Virus record (IMG/VR): IMGVR_UViG_3300030101_000951
Span: 1 to 24,827 of that record
DNA length: 24,827 bases
Strand: one strand, 5' to 3'
DNA from: a virus
Positions 8,424 to 16,837 of the stretch are shown here, piece after piece. The notes beneath the pieces were generated by a model. It saw nothing but the letters and a program-made list of their open reading frames with translations, was not told the origin of the DNA and made no database searches. Positions within the stretch are counted from its first letter, which is position 1; each line of letters begins with the position of its first letter. The position numbers and the translations under genes were made by a program.

Positions 8424-10360
8424 GCCGCATTCAGATCGACAACTTCACACACTCCAGCCGTGCAGGCCAACTCGCGAGAGCCTGACGTATTGTCTTCTCG
8501 CTCATATTCGGACAACGCCTGCCAGTCAATGTTGAGGTAGCCGTACGCTTGTTGCCACTCCAAATAATCTTCGCGTTCGATGTCTTGGTAGGGTGCCTGC
8601 TGATAGGTGTGATCACTGTGCGGCAGGAACGACACGCCCGACGCCACGTCAAAGTTCTCGTACACCCACGCGCCCACGTCCATCCACTCGTCCTCTTTGA
8701 CCGTGATGGTCACAGACGGCTTGTGTTCGCACCAGTGAACAGCGTACGTCTTCCAAAGCTCTAGCTGTTCAATAGCCGTCAAATCATTGCGAGTAACCGC
8801 CCTGTCAGGCGACTCCATTGCAAAAGAAAACACAGTCGTGTTATCCGGTTTCATCACGTCAGGCTCGTTGTACACGCCCTGTTCTTTAAGGAACTGTGTC
8901 AGCGGGTCTTTGTTGTCTCCGCGAACCGTGCGTATGTAGTATTTACTGTGTCTAGCGTGAATGCCGCTTGCAGCGTCCACCAGTTGCGACACAGTACCCG
9001 ACGGCTTTACACAGGTGATAGCAGCCGACTGTGGAATACCAAGTCCGTTTGTTGCCAAGTCCCAGTTTGTGTCTACGGCCACGCGCTTCATCTCTTCGAG
9101 CCAACGAGCGGAATCGACGTTCTTTGATAAAACGTGATGATCCATGATACCAGTCAAGGATACGCCCAACAATCGTTCTTCTTCTGTGTTGGTCTTCCAT
9201 ATCTTCCTCAAATACTTGAAGTCAGTAAGAGTGGACTGCAGCGTACCCAAGATAGTCGCAAGATGGACCTTTTCTTTCAGGTCTTCCAGTGTGTCGTAGT
9301 CACGGACAACCACCTCTGACAAGTTGCAAAACTGGTAGGGACGCAGGATGATCTCACTGCATGGGTTGGTGCCCCACATGTGTCCCGTCTCACGACGTTC
9401 ATTACGGGCAACCTGTTTGTCGGCAGCGTCACGATTAAAAATGCCACGCTCTCCGGACTTGGAGTCGTACAGAGCCAACCACTCGCGCATAAATGTGCCC
9501 ATCTCTGGCTTGCCCTTGTAGGCAACAGAATTATTAGCCAGCGCACGCTGGCCCTCGTTCTCCCACCACGCACCAGACTTGGCGTGTGCCATCTGATCGT
9601 CGTTCAGGTTCGACAAACTAATCAAAGCTGAACGACGTACGCCGCCTACCACAACGACCTCGCCCACCTTGCACATCAAGTCGTGACACTCAATAGGGAA
9701 CAAGCGACGACCTTGTGCTTTTACAAATAGTTGCACAGCAAAGTTAAACAAATCTTCGAGTGGACCCGGGCCAGAAGCACGACCGCCCATTGTCTTCAAA
9801 CGCGCACCAGACGGGCGTATAGCAGACAAGTCCCACTTCGGGATGTGGCCTGCATATAGTAGTGCAATCAATTCGCGCAGTGCTTTAGCCCACCCGGGCT
9901 TGGAATCATCTACCTTGATCACAGTGTCTGTAGGCTGCATACCGTCACTGATTACCGGAAGCTTGTCTACATTCTCGCGCTCGACAGAGAAGCCCACGCC
10001 TGTGCCACACATCAATATGTACATGCACTCGTCAAACGCACGAGGGCTGTCAACAGGGATGTAGCTACAGTTGTATCCGCAGATGTTGTCGCGTGCAAGA
10101 GCGGGACCGGCAGTCATCATAGCACGCATAGACGGCATGATATCCTGATTAAGTATGGCCTGACGTAGTTTGCCTACATCACCGGGACACAAGTGTTCTA
10201 TGTCAAAGTCGTGCTTCTCTTTGACGTGATCGATCATAAACTGCAGATAGCGTTCTACAGTTTCGTCCCAGTTCTCTCGGCGCTGTTCATCGTCAAGCCA
10301 ACGTGCATAGCGGGACTTGTGGATGAACTGCTGATAAGATGTAGGCAACATGTTATTCAT
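8420..10360 (-). CDS. nrdJ: adenosylcobalamin-dependent (class II) ribonucleotide reductase
   Basis: This 646-residue enzyme reduces ribonucleotides to deoxyribonucleotides using B12 to make the thiyl radical. The thiyl and acid pair lie in NPCSEIILRPYQFCNLSEV: Cys334, Glu336 and the redox partner Cys345. The other redox cysteine is near residue 98 in CGYNCSY. The C-terminus has CTAGVC (Cys633, Cys638), the swinging disulfide pair expected in this class. The length fits the monomeric Lactobacillus-type reductase common in phages, and no separate small subunit is present. ATG 10360 was chosen over an in-frame TTG at 10375 because AGGAG lies seven bases before the ATG. The gene overlaps DUF3310 upstream and the small membrane protein downstream. 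B12 must come from the host or environment. Confidence 0.95.
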   Translation of the reverse strand: MNNMLPTSYQQFIHKSRYARWLDDEQRRENWDETVERYLQFMIDHVKEKHDFDIEHLCPGDVGKLRQAILNQDIMPSMRAMMTAGPALARDNICGYNCSYIPVDSPRAFDECMYILMCGTGVGFSVERENVDKLPVISDGMQPTDTVIKVDDSKPGWAKALRELIALLYAGHIPKWDLSAIRPSGARLKTMGGRASGPGPLEDLFNFAVQLFVKAQGRRLFPIECHDLMCKVGEVVVVGGVRRSALISLSNLNDDQMAHAKSGAWWENEGQRALANNSVAYKGKPEMGTFMREWLALYDSKSGERGIFNRDAADKQVARNERRETGHMWGTNPCSEIILRPYQFCNLSEVVVRDYDTLEDLKEKVHLATILGTLQSTLTDFKYLRKIWKTNTEEERLLGVSLTGIMDHHVLSKNVDSARWLEEMKRVAVDTNWDLATNGLGIPQSAAITCVKPSGTVSQLVDAASGIHARHSKYYIRTVRGDNKDPLTQFLKEQGVYNEPDVMKPDNTTVFSFAMESPDRAVTRNDLTAIEQLELWKTYAVHWCEHKPSVTITVKEDEWMDVGAWVYENFDVASGVSFLPHSDHTYQQAPYQDIEREDYLEWQQAYGYLNIDWQALSEYEREDNTSGSRELACTAGVCEVVDLNAA

Positions 10361-10634
10361 CTGTAATCTCCTCAATAAGTTTTTCCAAGTACCACTGTGC
10401 CTTTTTTAGGTCTTGAGCGCCGTTCTTGTAACGATAACGCCACAGGTACTTAATGATGTTTCCTTGCAGGTAATACTCATAGCCTTCGTCTGTGGCAGCG
10501 CGTATGGCATCGATGCACTCAACCCCTGCCTGATTGTAGTGCGGCGGACTATTGACCATATCCACGTTGCCGTACGCCTCTTTCCCTGCCTGTTCTAATT
10601 CTTCTCGCATCCGCATGTATGCTTCGTGCCTCAT
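10353..10634 (-). CDS. DUF3310 protein (SaV-like)
   Basis: The 93-residue product carries the DUF3310 signature. NSPPHYN at about residue 28 is followed by the conserved core around VECIDAIRA, LQGNIIKYLWRY and a lysine-rich DLKKAQWYLEKL. The family is frequent in phage nucleotide-metabolism regions and its biochemical role is not established. The ATG at 10634 directly follows the upstream stop codon, and GGGAAG is about eight bases before it. The end overlaps the reductase gene start by eight bases, so the two are probably translated together, which fits a link to nucleotide supply. Confidence 0.85.
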   Translation of the reverse strand: MRHEAYMRMREELEQAGKEAYGNVDMVNSPPHYNQAGVECIDAIRAATDEGYEYYLQGNIIKYLWRYRYKNGAQDLKKAQWYLEKLIEEITDE

Positions 10635-10982
10635 CTACTGTGTCTTCCCAAAGCTAACCTTGACGATGTTTGTTTCCGGATCGTGTTTGACGCTTGGCTC
10701 ATTGTTAGTTTCCTCGATCATAGCCTCTTGTGTAGCTTCAAACTTTAAACGAGCGAGACCAGCTTGCATAACACGCTCGAAGTCTGATTCCATGAGTTCA
10801 ACAAGTCCGGAAAGGATGACCGAGCCTGCCGGGATGTACTCATCATCCTCGTCATCTGTAGATGTGTCATACGCCGTCATTATCACGTGATCGTCAGTGT
10901 CTCCTTGCCGGAAGACCAAGTACCACCGCTCGGACAGCAAACTAGCCTTCTCTAGCATTCCTTCCATATCTCTATCGTCCAT
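10635..10982 (-). CDS. acidic hypothetical protein, 115 aa
   Basis: ATG 10982 is preferred; the frame remains open upstream to 11051, but that part overlaps the C-terminus of endonuclease I. A GGAG lies ten bases before this ATG and the 11-base overlap with the preceding gene is typical here. The product is acidic, with a DTSTDDEDDEY segment near residue 40 and a helical middle (SGLVELMESDFERVMQ). No catalytic motif or membrane segment was seen. It lies between endonuclease I and DUF3310. I do not recognise the family. Confidence 0.7.
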   Translation of the reverse strand: MDDRDMEGMLEKASLLSERWYLVFRQGDTDDHVIMTAYDTSTDDEDDEYIPAGSVILSGLVELMESDFERVMQAGLARLKFEATQEAMIEETNNEPSVKHDPETNIVKVSFGKTQ

Positions 10983-11361
10983 GTTTACACCACTCCTCTG
11001 GGATCGAACCCTCTGCCCACTCGAACTTGTGCTTGGTAGCCCAGTCAGCATAGGTAGTTTTCGAGCCTTTGTAAATCTTGTTGTTCGCGCGTAAGAAGAC
11101 GAAGCGTATGTCGAGGTCGGGGTGCTGCTCCTTTACAAGCAACATCTTGATACGGTCTCCCTTATCTAAGTGCCCCTTTGCCTCAACATAGATGTTCGTC
11201 TCCGGAATGTAAAAGTCTGGTGTGTACGTTCGTGGTTTAGGAATATAGGTCAACTTTGTTGACTCATATTCGTAACCTACACCTTTTTCAGAAAGAGAAC
11301 GGGCTATGTTGAGTTCAAATGTTGAGCGGAATCCGGCCTTCATGGCCGAGCTTTGCTTCAT
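10972..11361 (-). CDS. endonuclease I, T7 gp3-like Holliday junction resolvase
   Basis: The product aligns along its length with T7 endonuclease I, which cuts branched DNA before packaging. FRSTFE holds the first acid (Glu16), RTYTPDF the second (Asp49), and YVEAKG the Glu60 and Lys62 of the PD-(D/E)XK centre. The EQHPDLDIRFVF and YKGS segments are also matched in T7. I chose ATG 11361, which overlaps the preceding stop as ATGA and leaves ten residues before the FRS motif, similar to T7 (129 aa). The frame is open to 11469 and would add a basic 36-residue extension, but that stretch overlaps the upstream gene. Endonuclease I usually acts as a dimer. Confidence 0.92.
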   Translation of the reverse strand: MKQSSAMKAGFRSTFELNIARSLSEKGVGYEYESTKLTYIPKPRTYTPDFYIPETNIYVEAKGHLDKGDRIKMLLVKEQHPDLDIRFVFLRANNKIYKGSKTTYADWATKHKFEWAEGSIPEEWCKHGR

Positions 11362-11738
11362 AGACGCATTCCGACGGACGCTAGCCTTTTTAGCAGATAC
11401 CCTGCCAGTCTTGGGGACAGACGTTCCAAAGGCGAGAATTCGTTTGTCAAGCGAGTCAGTGGGACGCATATATTAGCTCCGGAGTTTGCGAGGCGACTGA
11501 TCTTTCCGATCTCCGCCTCGACGGTTGTGATGTCGCGCTTTTCCGTATCGGATGATAGCGCACCTAAGTCACTGAAATTATTACGCAATGTAAGAGGCAA
11601 CCCACGCCCGTGCTGCCTGAGAAAGACAGTCTTTCGTTCACCGCCCACACCCCCGTGTGACTCGATGTACACGTGGTGCATATCTTTATTGAGTTCTAAA
11701 AGTTCGAGATCGTAGTCCCGAATGAAAACATAAGGCAC
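11358..11738 (-). CDS. hypothetical protein between exonuclease and endonuclease I
   Basis: The 126-residue frame starts at GTG 11738. AGGAG lies seven bases upstream, and the nearby ATGs at 11740 and 11743 are in other frames. The stop overlaps the preferred endonuclease I start (ATGA). The N-terminus looks like beta strands (MPYVFIRDYDLELLELN), followed by a His/Gly-containing segment and a long helical half with leucines at regular spacing near the C-terminus. No catalytic motif is evident. Its placement in the operon suggests a role in DNA metabolism, but I cannot name a family. Confidence 0.65.
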   Translation of the reverse strand: MPYVFIRDYDLELLELNKDMHHVYIESHGGVGGERKTVFLRQHGRGLPLTLRNNFSDLGALSSDTEKRDITTVEAEIGKISRLANSGANICVPLTRLTNEFSPLERLSPRLAGYLLKRLASVGMRL

Positions 11739-11739
11739 A

Positions 11740-12657
11740 TCATAGCTCCTTTGTCTTGAGCCGTGTATACCATACCTTCGGAGGAGACTTGGCTTGTGAC
11801 GTTACCCGCTCGTGGAGAATAGCATTAGGCCAACAGTGACCACGAAATCCACAGAGGCCGCACTCTTTTGGCAAGACTTTGTTTCCAGTGCGGAGTACCT
11901 CACCCTTCCGCTTGTACGTTTCGTACTCATCAGGGTATGGCTTGAACGGCTTCACGTTGGGATCGGCAAGGAAGTTGACGCGCTGTGCAGCCTCTACCGT
12001 GTACGCGATACGATCATCACCTGTCCAGTCGTACGCCTCAACGATAGCAACCTCACCACTCGACTTGTTGATGACGATCCAGCCACCAAAGTCCAAGCCT
12101 GTGGCGGCACCGTACAAGTGACCCTGCATGACGTATCCGAACGGATCATCATCCTTGATGTGTTCGTAGCCGCCAGCACCAGTGAACTTATGCTTGTATG
12201 CCCAGTCGCTTGCAGACTTGATATCCCAGACGCGCTCCTTGCCATCGTCGCCACGTATGATAACGTCGAGCGTACCTTTTACGACGACGCCCTCAATCTC
12301 TAGGGCAACCTCTTTCTGGAAATCCACAATGTCGATACCGGCCTCGCGCATGACGAGCATGAGCAACGCCTCAGTCAAGTCACCGAACGCAAAACGTGCG
12401 ATGCTGTTGTATTGCATCGACTCCTCGACGCCGTGTTTGTCCAAGACTTGCTGACACAGGGGCTTGCCCAAGCCGGACATACGAATACGGTATTCACGCT
12501 TGCGACCACCGAATTGTTTTTCGATGGCCTCACGAGATTCTTTAACAAATAGTTCAAGGTTTTCCGGGGAGACTTTTACATCCCCCCGAATCGCCCGACT
12601 CATATAGTCTTGGATACTAAGAAGCATTCGCGAAGTCTGATGCCAAGTCAGAGTCAT
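11740..12657 (-). CDS. Cas4/RecB-like PD-(D/E)XK exonuclease with probable Fe-S cluster
   Basis: The 305-residue protein has the RecB-type nuclease core: FGDLTEALL (Glu96), GTLDVI (Asp131) and WDIKSAS (Asp145, Lys147), with QGHLYG following as motif IV-like sequence. One cysteine at residue 68 and a C-x2-C-x5-C group at 266, 269 and 275 give the four-cysteine pattern that holds a 4Fe-4S cluster in Cas4 and AddB nucleases. It probably takes the place of T7 gp6, degrading host DNA or trimming replication intermediates. The start is uncertain: ATG 12657 gives a 41-base overlap with the SSB gene, while ATGs at 12627 and 12603 are possible, and none has a strong ribosome-binding site. No CRISPR genes are near. 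Confidence 0.82.
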   Translation of the reverse strand: MTLTWHQTSRMLLSIQDYMSRAIRGDVKVSPENLELFVKESREAIEKQFGGRKREYRIRMSGLGKPLCQQVLDKHGVEESMQYNSIARFAFGDLTEALLMLVMREAGIDIVDFQKEVALEIEGVVVKGTLDVIIRGDDGKERVWDIKSASDWAYKHKFTGAGGYEHIKDDDPFGYVMQGHLYGAATGLDFGGWIVINKSSGEVAIVEAYDWTGDDRIAYTVEAAQRVNFLADPNVKPFKPYPDEYETYKRKGEVLRTGNKVLPKECGLCGFRGHCWPNAILHERVTSQAKSPPKVWYTRLKTKEL

Positions 12658-13483
12658 CCTCTGACAGCAGGAGCTTCTGCGCCTCTTTAAATTCTTGCAA
12701 CACGGAATCGTTGTGTGCGCGAATTGTCTGATCGAACTTCACGACAAGATGCTTGTCATCTTCTGACAAGCCAACAGTGCCAGACAAAGTGGGTACTGGA
12801 GTCCAGTACGTCACGCTGCCCTTCTTGTTCTTGTGCGTGCGAAGGGTAATCTCGCAGTGAGCCATTACCTTGTCCTGCCGACCGAGACCGCCGATGAAGT
12901 CAGCAATCGGCTTAAAGCCAGACTTCTTGAAGTAAGCGATCATAGGCTTCTTTACGACCTTTACCTCTTTACCAGCGCCGGTCTTAAAGGTGCCGCTAAT
13001 CGTACCGTAAATGACCTGATTACAGATCACGGCACGGCTTTTGAGGTAAGCCGGGTCTTGATCATTTAGCTTCTCTTCCTCGTCACGAGTGAGGCGACCA
13101 CACTTGTTGCCACCCTCTGTGTCGGGGAACGTACCACCAAAGGACGGCTTCTGCACAGACTTACACGAGAAACCACCACGTCCTTCGTTAGCTTCGGCAT
13201 CCCACATAGAATACTCGAACATACGCATCAAGCTCTGAATCTTCACTTCCGGTGCGTACAAGAACTCACCGTCCACGAAAATCTTCCAGTGGCCTCGCGT
13301 GAGCGGATTACCGTCGTCATTTTCCTGATCGTAGTTGATGCCGAGACGCGGGAGTCCGACACGGTCACCGCCGCCGTCTCCCTGACCGGTGAGCTTCTTT
13401 AGCTCTTCGGTATTGTCGTTCTGCAACGCAGCAACGAGAGCGTCCATCTCGCTGTACATTTCTTGGATTTGTGTCCCATCCAT
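12617..13483 (-). CDS. probable single-stranded DNA-binding protein, 288 aa
   Basis: The gene starts at ATG 13483 after a strong AAGGAG. The product has a charged helical N-terminus with a Gly/Asp linker (about residues 30-60), a beta-rich central region (GHWKIFVDGEFLYAPEVKI, later VKKPMIAYFKKSGFKP and AHCEITLRTH), and an acidic C-terminal tail (SEDDSDLASDF) of the kind phage SSBs such as T7 gp2.5 use to contact polymerase and helicase. I have not recognised a specific family motif. The assignment rests on this architecture and on its place between the polymerase and nuclease genes. Confidence 0.6.
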   Translation of the reverse strand: MDGTQIQEMYSEMDALVAALQNDNTEELKKLTGQGDGGGDRVGLPRLGINYDQENDDGNPLTRGHWKIFVDGEFLYAPEVKIQSLMRMFEYSMWDAEANEGRGGFSCKSVQKPSFGGTFPDTEGGNKCGRLTRDEEEKLNDQDPAYLKSRAVICNQVIYGTISGTFKTGAGKEVKVVKKPMIAYFKKSGFKPIADFIGGLGRQDKVMAHCEITLRTHKNKKGSVTYWTPVPTLSGTVGLSEDDKHLVVKFDQTIRAHNDSVLQEFKEAQKLLLSEDDSDLASDFANAS

Positions 13484-13525
13484 ATCCTTTACTCCTTTAC
13501 GATTGGATAGTCAGTAACGGCCATC

Positions 13526-15067
13526 TTACAGTTCTACTTCATGTAAGTCAAGCCAATTTTTACCTGCTTTGATTTCTATACCGACGGGCATGTCGTACGT
13601 GACACCGTAACGTCGAACAGTTTCAAAAGGTAAACTCAACATAGCGTGTTTCATCATGTCTATACAGATATCTTTTTCATCGGGGTGTACATCCATGACG
13701 ATAGAGTCGTGTACGGTATTGCAGATCACGCTGCGTATCCCGGAGTCACGTACTACCCTCTCTAAGGCGACGAGAGCGATAGGCAAGAGGTCAGCTGTAG
13801 CAAACCCCTGCACCGGGTAGTTACAGATAGATGTGCGGTGCGTAGCCGTGCCGTACTTCGTCCACCGTGCATCAGGGAAAGCATACTCGCGCCCAGACGG
13901 AAGTGCGATTGCTCGCCGTTCAACGGCCATACGCTGCAGGTCGTCGTGCCACCGGGTTACCCCCTCGTACTTTTGCTTAAAGGCTCTGTAGTAGCGTTGT
14001 TGAGCTTCTGTGCCGGTTGTGCCCCCGTAGAGAGGCTTGAAGGTGTGTGCCTTCGCCTCTTGTCGTGTGCAGCCAATGACGGACGCCGTGTAGTTGTGTA
14101 CGTCCGTCCCGTCCTTCACATCTATGTACGCCTGTGCATCTTTGGCGAGGAATCCGGCAACCCGAAACTCTAGCTGCGAGTAATCTCCCTCAATGATGAA
14201 GCCACCCTCAAAGCGGCTCTCGACAACCTTCCGTATAGCGAAGGTATTTCCACGTGGCATATTTTGAAAGTTAGGATTGCGGCTCGAAAGGCGACCCGTC
14301 GCCGTAACACACTGCATGAATTCTGGATGGATGAAACCTTGTCCGTCCACATTGTTCTTGATTCCTTCTACGAAAGTATTGAGGTACGTACGCAAGGCGT
14401 TGAAGCGGACGTATCCGTTTACAAATTCGTGTGCGTCACCCGACAACTCGGACGAACGTACGTCGAGTGTATCCTTATCCGTACGAAACCCTGCAGAAGC
14501 TACGTCGTACGAGTCGCGTGGTGACATCTTGAACCCGGCAACCTCGCCTGTTGGCATGTAGAGTACACCCTTGCCATCACACTTGCGGCACACACGCACT
14601 GCTTTGCCGAGCGTACCATCCTTCCTTACGACACGGGTACGTCCGTGACCCTTACACGCAGGACACGTCTCGGCACGTGTCTTGTACACGATATCGGTCA
14701 TGCGGCGCACGGTCTGATTGAACTCGCGCTGTGAGAAGCGGGTACGTTGCTTCGGCTTCATCGTTGCGCCACGTTGCTCCATGCCCAAGTTGAACGTACG
14801 CGACCAAGCCTTCTTATCTTTGACCTTGCGGGAATAGAGAAGCATCGACCGGTCGTCGGGGCTGGTCAGGCTGATAGGTGTGTCACCCATAGCCTCACAC
14901 GCTAGCTCGTTGAGCCGCACTTCTAAGGTCTCTAGCTCTTCTGTATACATCTGCTCGATCTCATCGAGCGTATCCATGTTGATCTTCAAACCTACCTGCT
15001 CGGTACGAGCGAGTACGTCCGTCATCTCAAGCGACAGCTTCAGTGTGGGTACGAGTCCCTTTTCCAT
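13526..15067 (-). CDS. family A DNA polymerase, polymerase part only, with inserted zinc motif
   Basis: This 513-residue protein holds the palm, fingers and thumb of a Pol I-type replicase but no exonuclease domain. Motif A is DYSQLE (295-300), with TGRLSSRNPNFQN before it. The fingers helix is R335-x3-K339-x3-F343-x3-Y347, matching Arg754, Lys758, Phe762 and Tyr766 of E. coli Pol I. Motif C is HDS (453-455). In the thumb region, residues 135-163 carry two C-x2-C-x-G-x-G units, a DnaJ-like zinc knuckle, roughly where T7 polymerase has its thioredoxin-binding insertion. ATG 15067 has GAGGAG seven bases upstream and overlaps the exonuclease gene by 41 bases. The two products probably associate to form the full replicase. 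Confidence 0.95.
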   Translation of the reverse strand: MEKGLVPTLKLSLEMTDVLARTEQVGLKINMDTLDEIEQMYTEELETLEVRLNELACEAMGDTPISLTSPDDRSMLLYSRKVKDKKAWSRTFNLGMEQRGATMKPKQRTRFSQREFNQTVRRMTDIVYKTRAETCPACKGHGRTRVVRKDGTLGKAVRVCRKCDGKGVLYMPTGEVAGFKMSPRDSYDVASAGFRTDKDTLDVRSSELSGDAHEFVNGYVRFNALRTYLNTFVEGIKNNVDGQGFIHPEFMQCVTATGRLSSRNPNFQNMPRGNTFAIRKVVESRFEGGFIIEGDYSQLEFRVAGFLAKDAQAYIDVKDGTDVHNYTASVIGCTRQEAKAHTFKPLYGGTTGTEAQQRYYRAFKQKYEGVTRWHDDLQRMAVERRAIALPSGREYAFPDARWTKYGTATHRTSICNYPVQGFATADLLPIALVALERVVRDSGIRSVICNTVHDSIVMDVHPDEKDICIDMMKHAMLSLPFETVRRYGVTYDMPVGIEIKAGKNWLDLHEVEL

Positions 15068-15608
15068 CGAACAACTCCTCGAATGTTACGCCAAAGGCGT
15101 CTAGCTGTTTCAGTGTGATCTCTTCCGTAGCCTTTACGTCGGCTATTCCATACTCTCGTACGATCTCCCACGGTATGTCGTAGAAGGTCTTACCCGCCGT
15201 GAGATACGGCGCAATAAGGTCAGTCTCTTTTTGGGTGACACCATACTTCCTTGCAAGAGCAGCAAGTCCGAGAGGCCAACGCCTTGCCTTCGAAAGAATG
15301 TATTCAGCAACCATCGTATCATAGATATCTCCATCGTAAGTGAAACCACACTCACGTATCCACTGCAAGTCAAACTTGATATTCTGACCTACGAGTACGT
15401 CAGCGTGGTTTAAGGCGGCTTGAAATTTTGTGAACGCATTTGAAGTCGGCGGCTGTGTCGAATGATAGTAGCAGTCGTAGTCCACGCTACTAACTAGCCA
15501 CTTGTAGCCAATAGACACCAAGCGATTACCAAAGTAAGGCAGAGGTGTGTAGCCCCCGCCCGGCTTCTCCACGTGCGTCGTCTCTACATCGAAAGTGAGT
15601 ACGTTCAT
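15027..15608 (-). CDS. 3'-5' proofreading exonuclease, separate part of the DNA polymerase
   Basis: The 193-residue product is a DEDDy exonuclease. Motif I is FDVETT (Asp7, Glu9), motif II is GQNIKFDLQW (Asp80) and motif III is REYGIADVKA (Tyr153, Asp157). In E. coli Pol I and T7 gp5 this domain is fused ahead of the polymerase; here it is a separate gene directly upstream of the polymerase gene. ATG 15608 is chosen over the adjoining TTG because it overlaps the helicase stop as TGATG. The protein ends soon after the exonuclease fold, so this is a clean domain split rather than a truncation. It presumably proofreads in trans or in complex with the polymerase. Confidence 0.92.
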   Translation of the reverse strand: MNVLTFDVETTHVEKPGGGYTPLPYFGNRLVSIGYKWLVSSVDYDCYYHSTQPPTSNAFTKFQAALNHADVLVGQNIKFDLQWIRECGFTYDGDIYDTMVAEYILSKARRWPLGLAALARKYGVTQKETDLIAPYLTAGKTFYDIPWEIVREYGIADVKATEEITLKQLDAFGVTFEELFDGKGTRTHTEAVA

Positions 15609-16837
15609 CAATAGTACAACCCGCGCTGCACGTCGATGTTTGCGTTGATCATGTCGTGATAACCATTGATCTTGTTCTTCGAGATACAGATGTGGCGTAC
15701 CGTGTTTGTCACGTCACTCGCCCCGGTCTTGCCGATGCCGATGATGATGTCAGCCTCGCCAGCCTTTCCGGTACGAGAGTTGTCGAGCATAGAGTAGTCG
15801 ATGAACTGACGGTCGTGCGCCTCGTAGCTAGCCTGACTAACGGCCCACACGAGACAGCGGTTACGCTTGGCAATCTCACGCGCAAGCACGTAAGTCTCCT
15901 TGAGGCGCTCGTCGCCCCGATTGTACTCGCCGCCGATACGAAACTTATCTAGCTGATCCATGAACATCACATCAGGGCTATTGAGCTTGGCGTAGTCGTT
16001 TGCTTCTTCAACAGAAGTACCAATGGCGTCGATGATCGTCAAGTGCGGCTTGATCTCGGACACGTACCGCATCATTAGGTGTGCCTTATCCGACACCATC
16101 TCGTCTTTCGACTTACCAAAGAACGACTGTATGATACGCAGCATGATCTTTTCTGCCGGTTCCTCGTTCGCCCAGTAAACAACCTTGAACCCCTGTCGTA
16201 TGTACGAAGCGGCAAGGAACGAACAGAATGTGGTCTTACCCACTTCCGGACGCGCAAACAATATACCCAAGTTACCCCGATCCAAGCCGGGCACGTGTTC
16301 CCGAATCAGGTCGAACTCAAAAGGAAAGTCAGGCTCCCCTGTATTGTCTTCCAAGAGCGTGTCAAAGTCAGTGTCAACAATCCGATACGTGGTCTTGTCA
16401 GAAATCCGACCATCCTCTACAACGTCAATTAATTGACGCAAGCCACCAAAGTCTTCGCTTTCACCCGTGAAGATTTCGATAGCCTTCTCCCCGATCTGAC
16501 GCGCACGGTCACGCAGCCAGAAGTTGTTGACCAAGTCGAGGTAGAGGTCGTGCTTGTCGGGCGTACCCACTTCGAGTTCGGCAATCAACTCCTGTGCCTT
16601 CTCGCGCGTCGAGTCCGGCATCGCAGGGTTGCGGTCGTTGAACAACGCACCGAGTTCACGTACGTTCACAGACGTACCATACTGCGTGTGCGCGTATGAA
16701 ATTACGTCGAATACATCGCGCATCTCTCCGGTAAACATGTCTCGTGTCACGATGTTCGACACCTTCGTGAAGAAGTCGTTATCGAGTACGAACCCGAGTA
16801 CCTGTTTATCGATTGATATGGGATCGTAAGAAGTCAT
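15608..16837 (-). CDS. DnaB-like replicative helicase
   Basis: The 409-residue protein has a DnaB/RecA-type ATPase core: Walker A ARPEVGKT (195-202), Walker B in VMFMDQLDKF (near 290-299), the sensor segment WAVSQAS, and a C-terminal ISKNKING loop. The first 150 residues form a helical N-terminal domain as in DnaB proteins, beginning with a conserved-looking KQVLGFVL stretch. It would form a hexamer unwinding DNA ahead of the polymerase. The primase is encoded separately just upstream, unlike the fused T7 gp4. ATG 16837 has AAGGA eight bases upstream and the gene overlaps the primase gene by 32 bases. Confidence 0.93.
   Translation of the reverse strand: MTSYDPISIDKQVLGFVLDNDFFTKVSNIVTRDMFTGEMRDVFDVISYAHTQYGTSVNVRELGALFNDRNPAMPDSTREKAQELIAELEVGTPDKHDLYLDLVNNFWLRDRARQIGEKAIEIFTGESEDFGGLRQLIDVVEDGRISDKTTYRIVDTDFDTLLEDNTGEPDFPFEFDLIREHVPGLDRGNLGILFARPEVGKTTFCSFLAASYIRQGFKVVYWANEEPAEKIMLRIIQSFFGKSKDEMVSDKAHLMMRYVSEIKPHLTIIDAIGTSVEEANDYAKLNSPDVMFMDQLDKFRIGGEYNRGDERLKETYVLAREIAKRNRCLVWAVSQASYEAHDRQFIDYSMLDNSRTGKAGEADIIIGIGKTGASDVTNTVRHICISKNKINGYHDMINANIDVQRGLYY

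Noticed and set aside
10972-11469. Longer endonuclease I starting at 11469
   Set aside because: The extra N-terminus overlaps the upstream gene by about 110 bases; ATG 11361 gives an ATGA junction and a T7-like length. The longer form is not excluded.
11812-12303. 163-codon plus-strand frame
   Set aside because: It lies antisense within the Cas4-like nuclease gene, whose motifs are intact; no start signal.
11740-12657. CRISPR-Cas system suggested by the Cas4-like protein
   Set aside because: No direct-repeat array and no other cas genes were seen; Cas4-like nucleases are common alone in phages.
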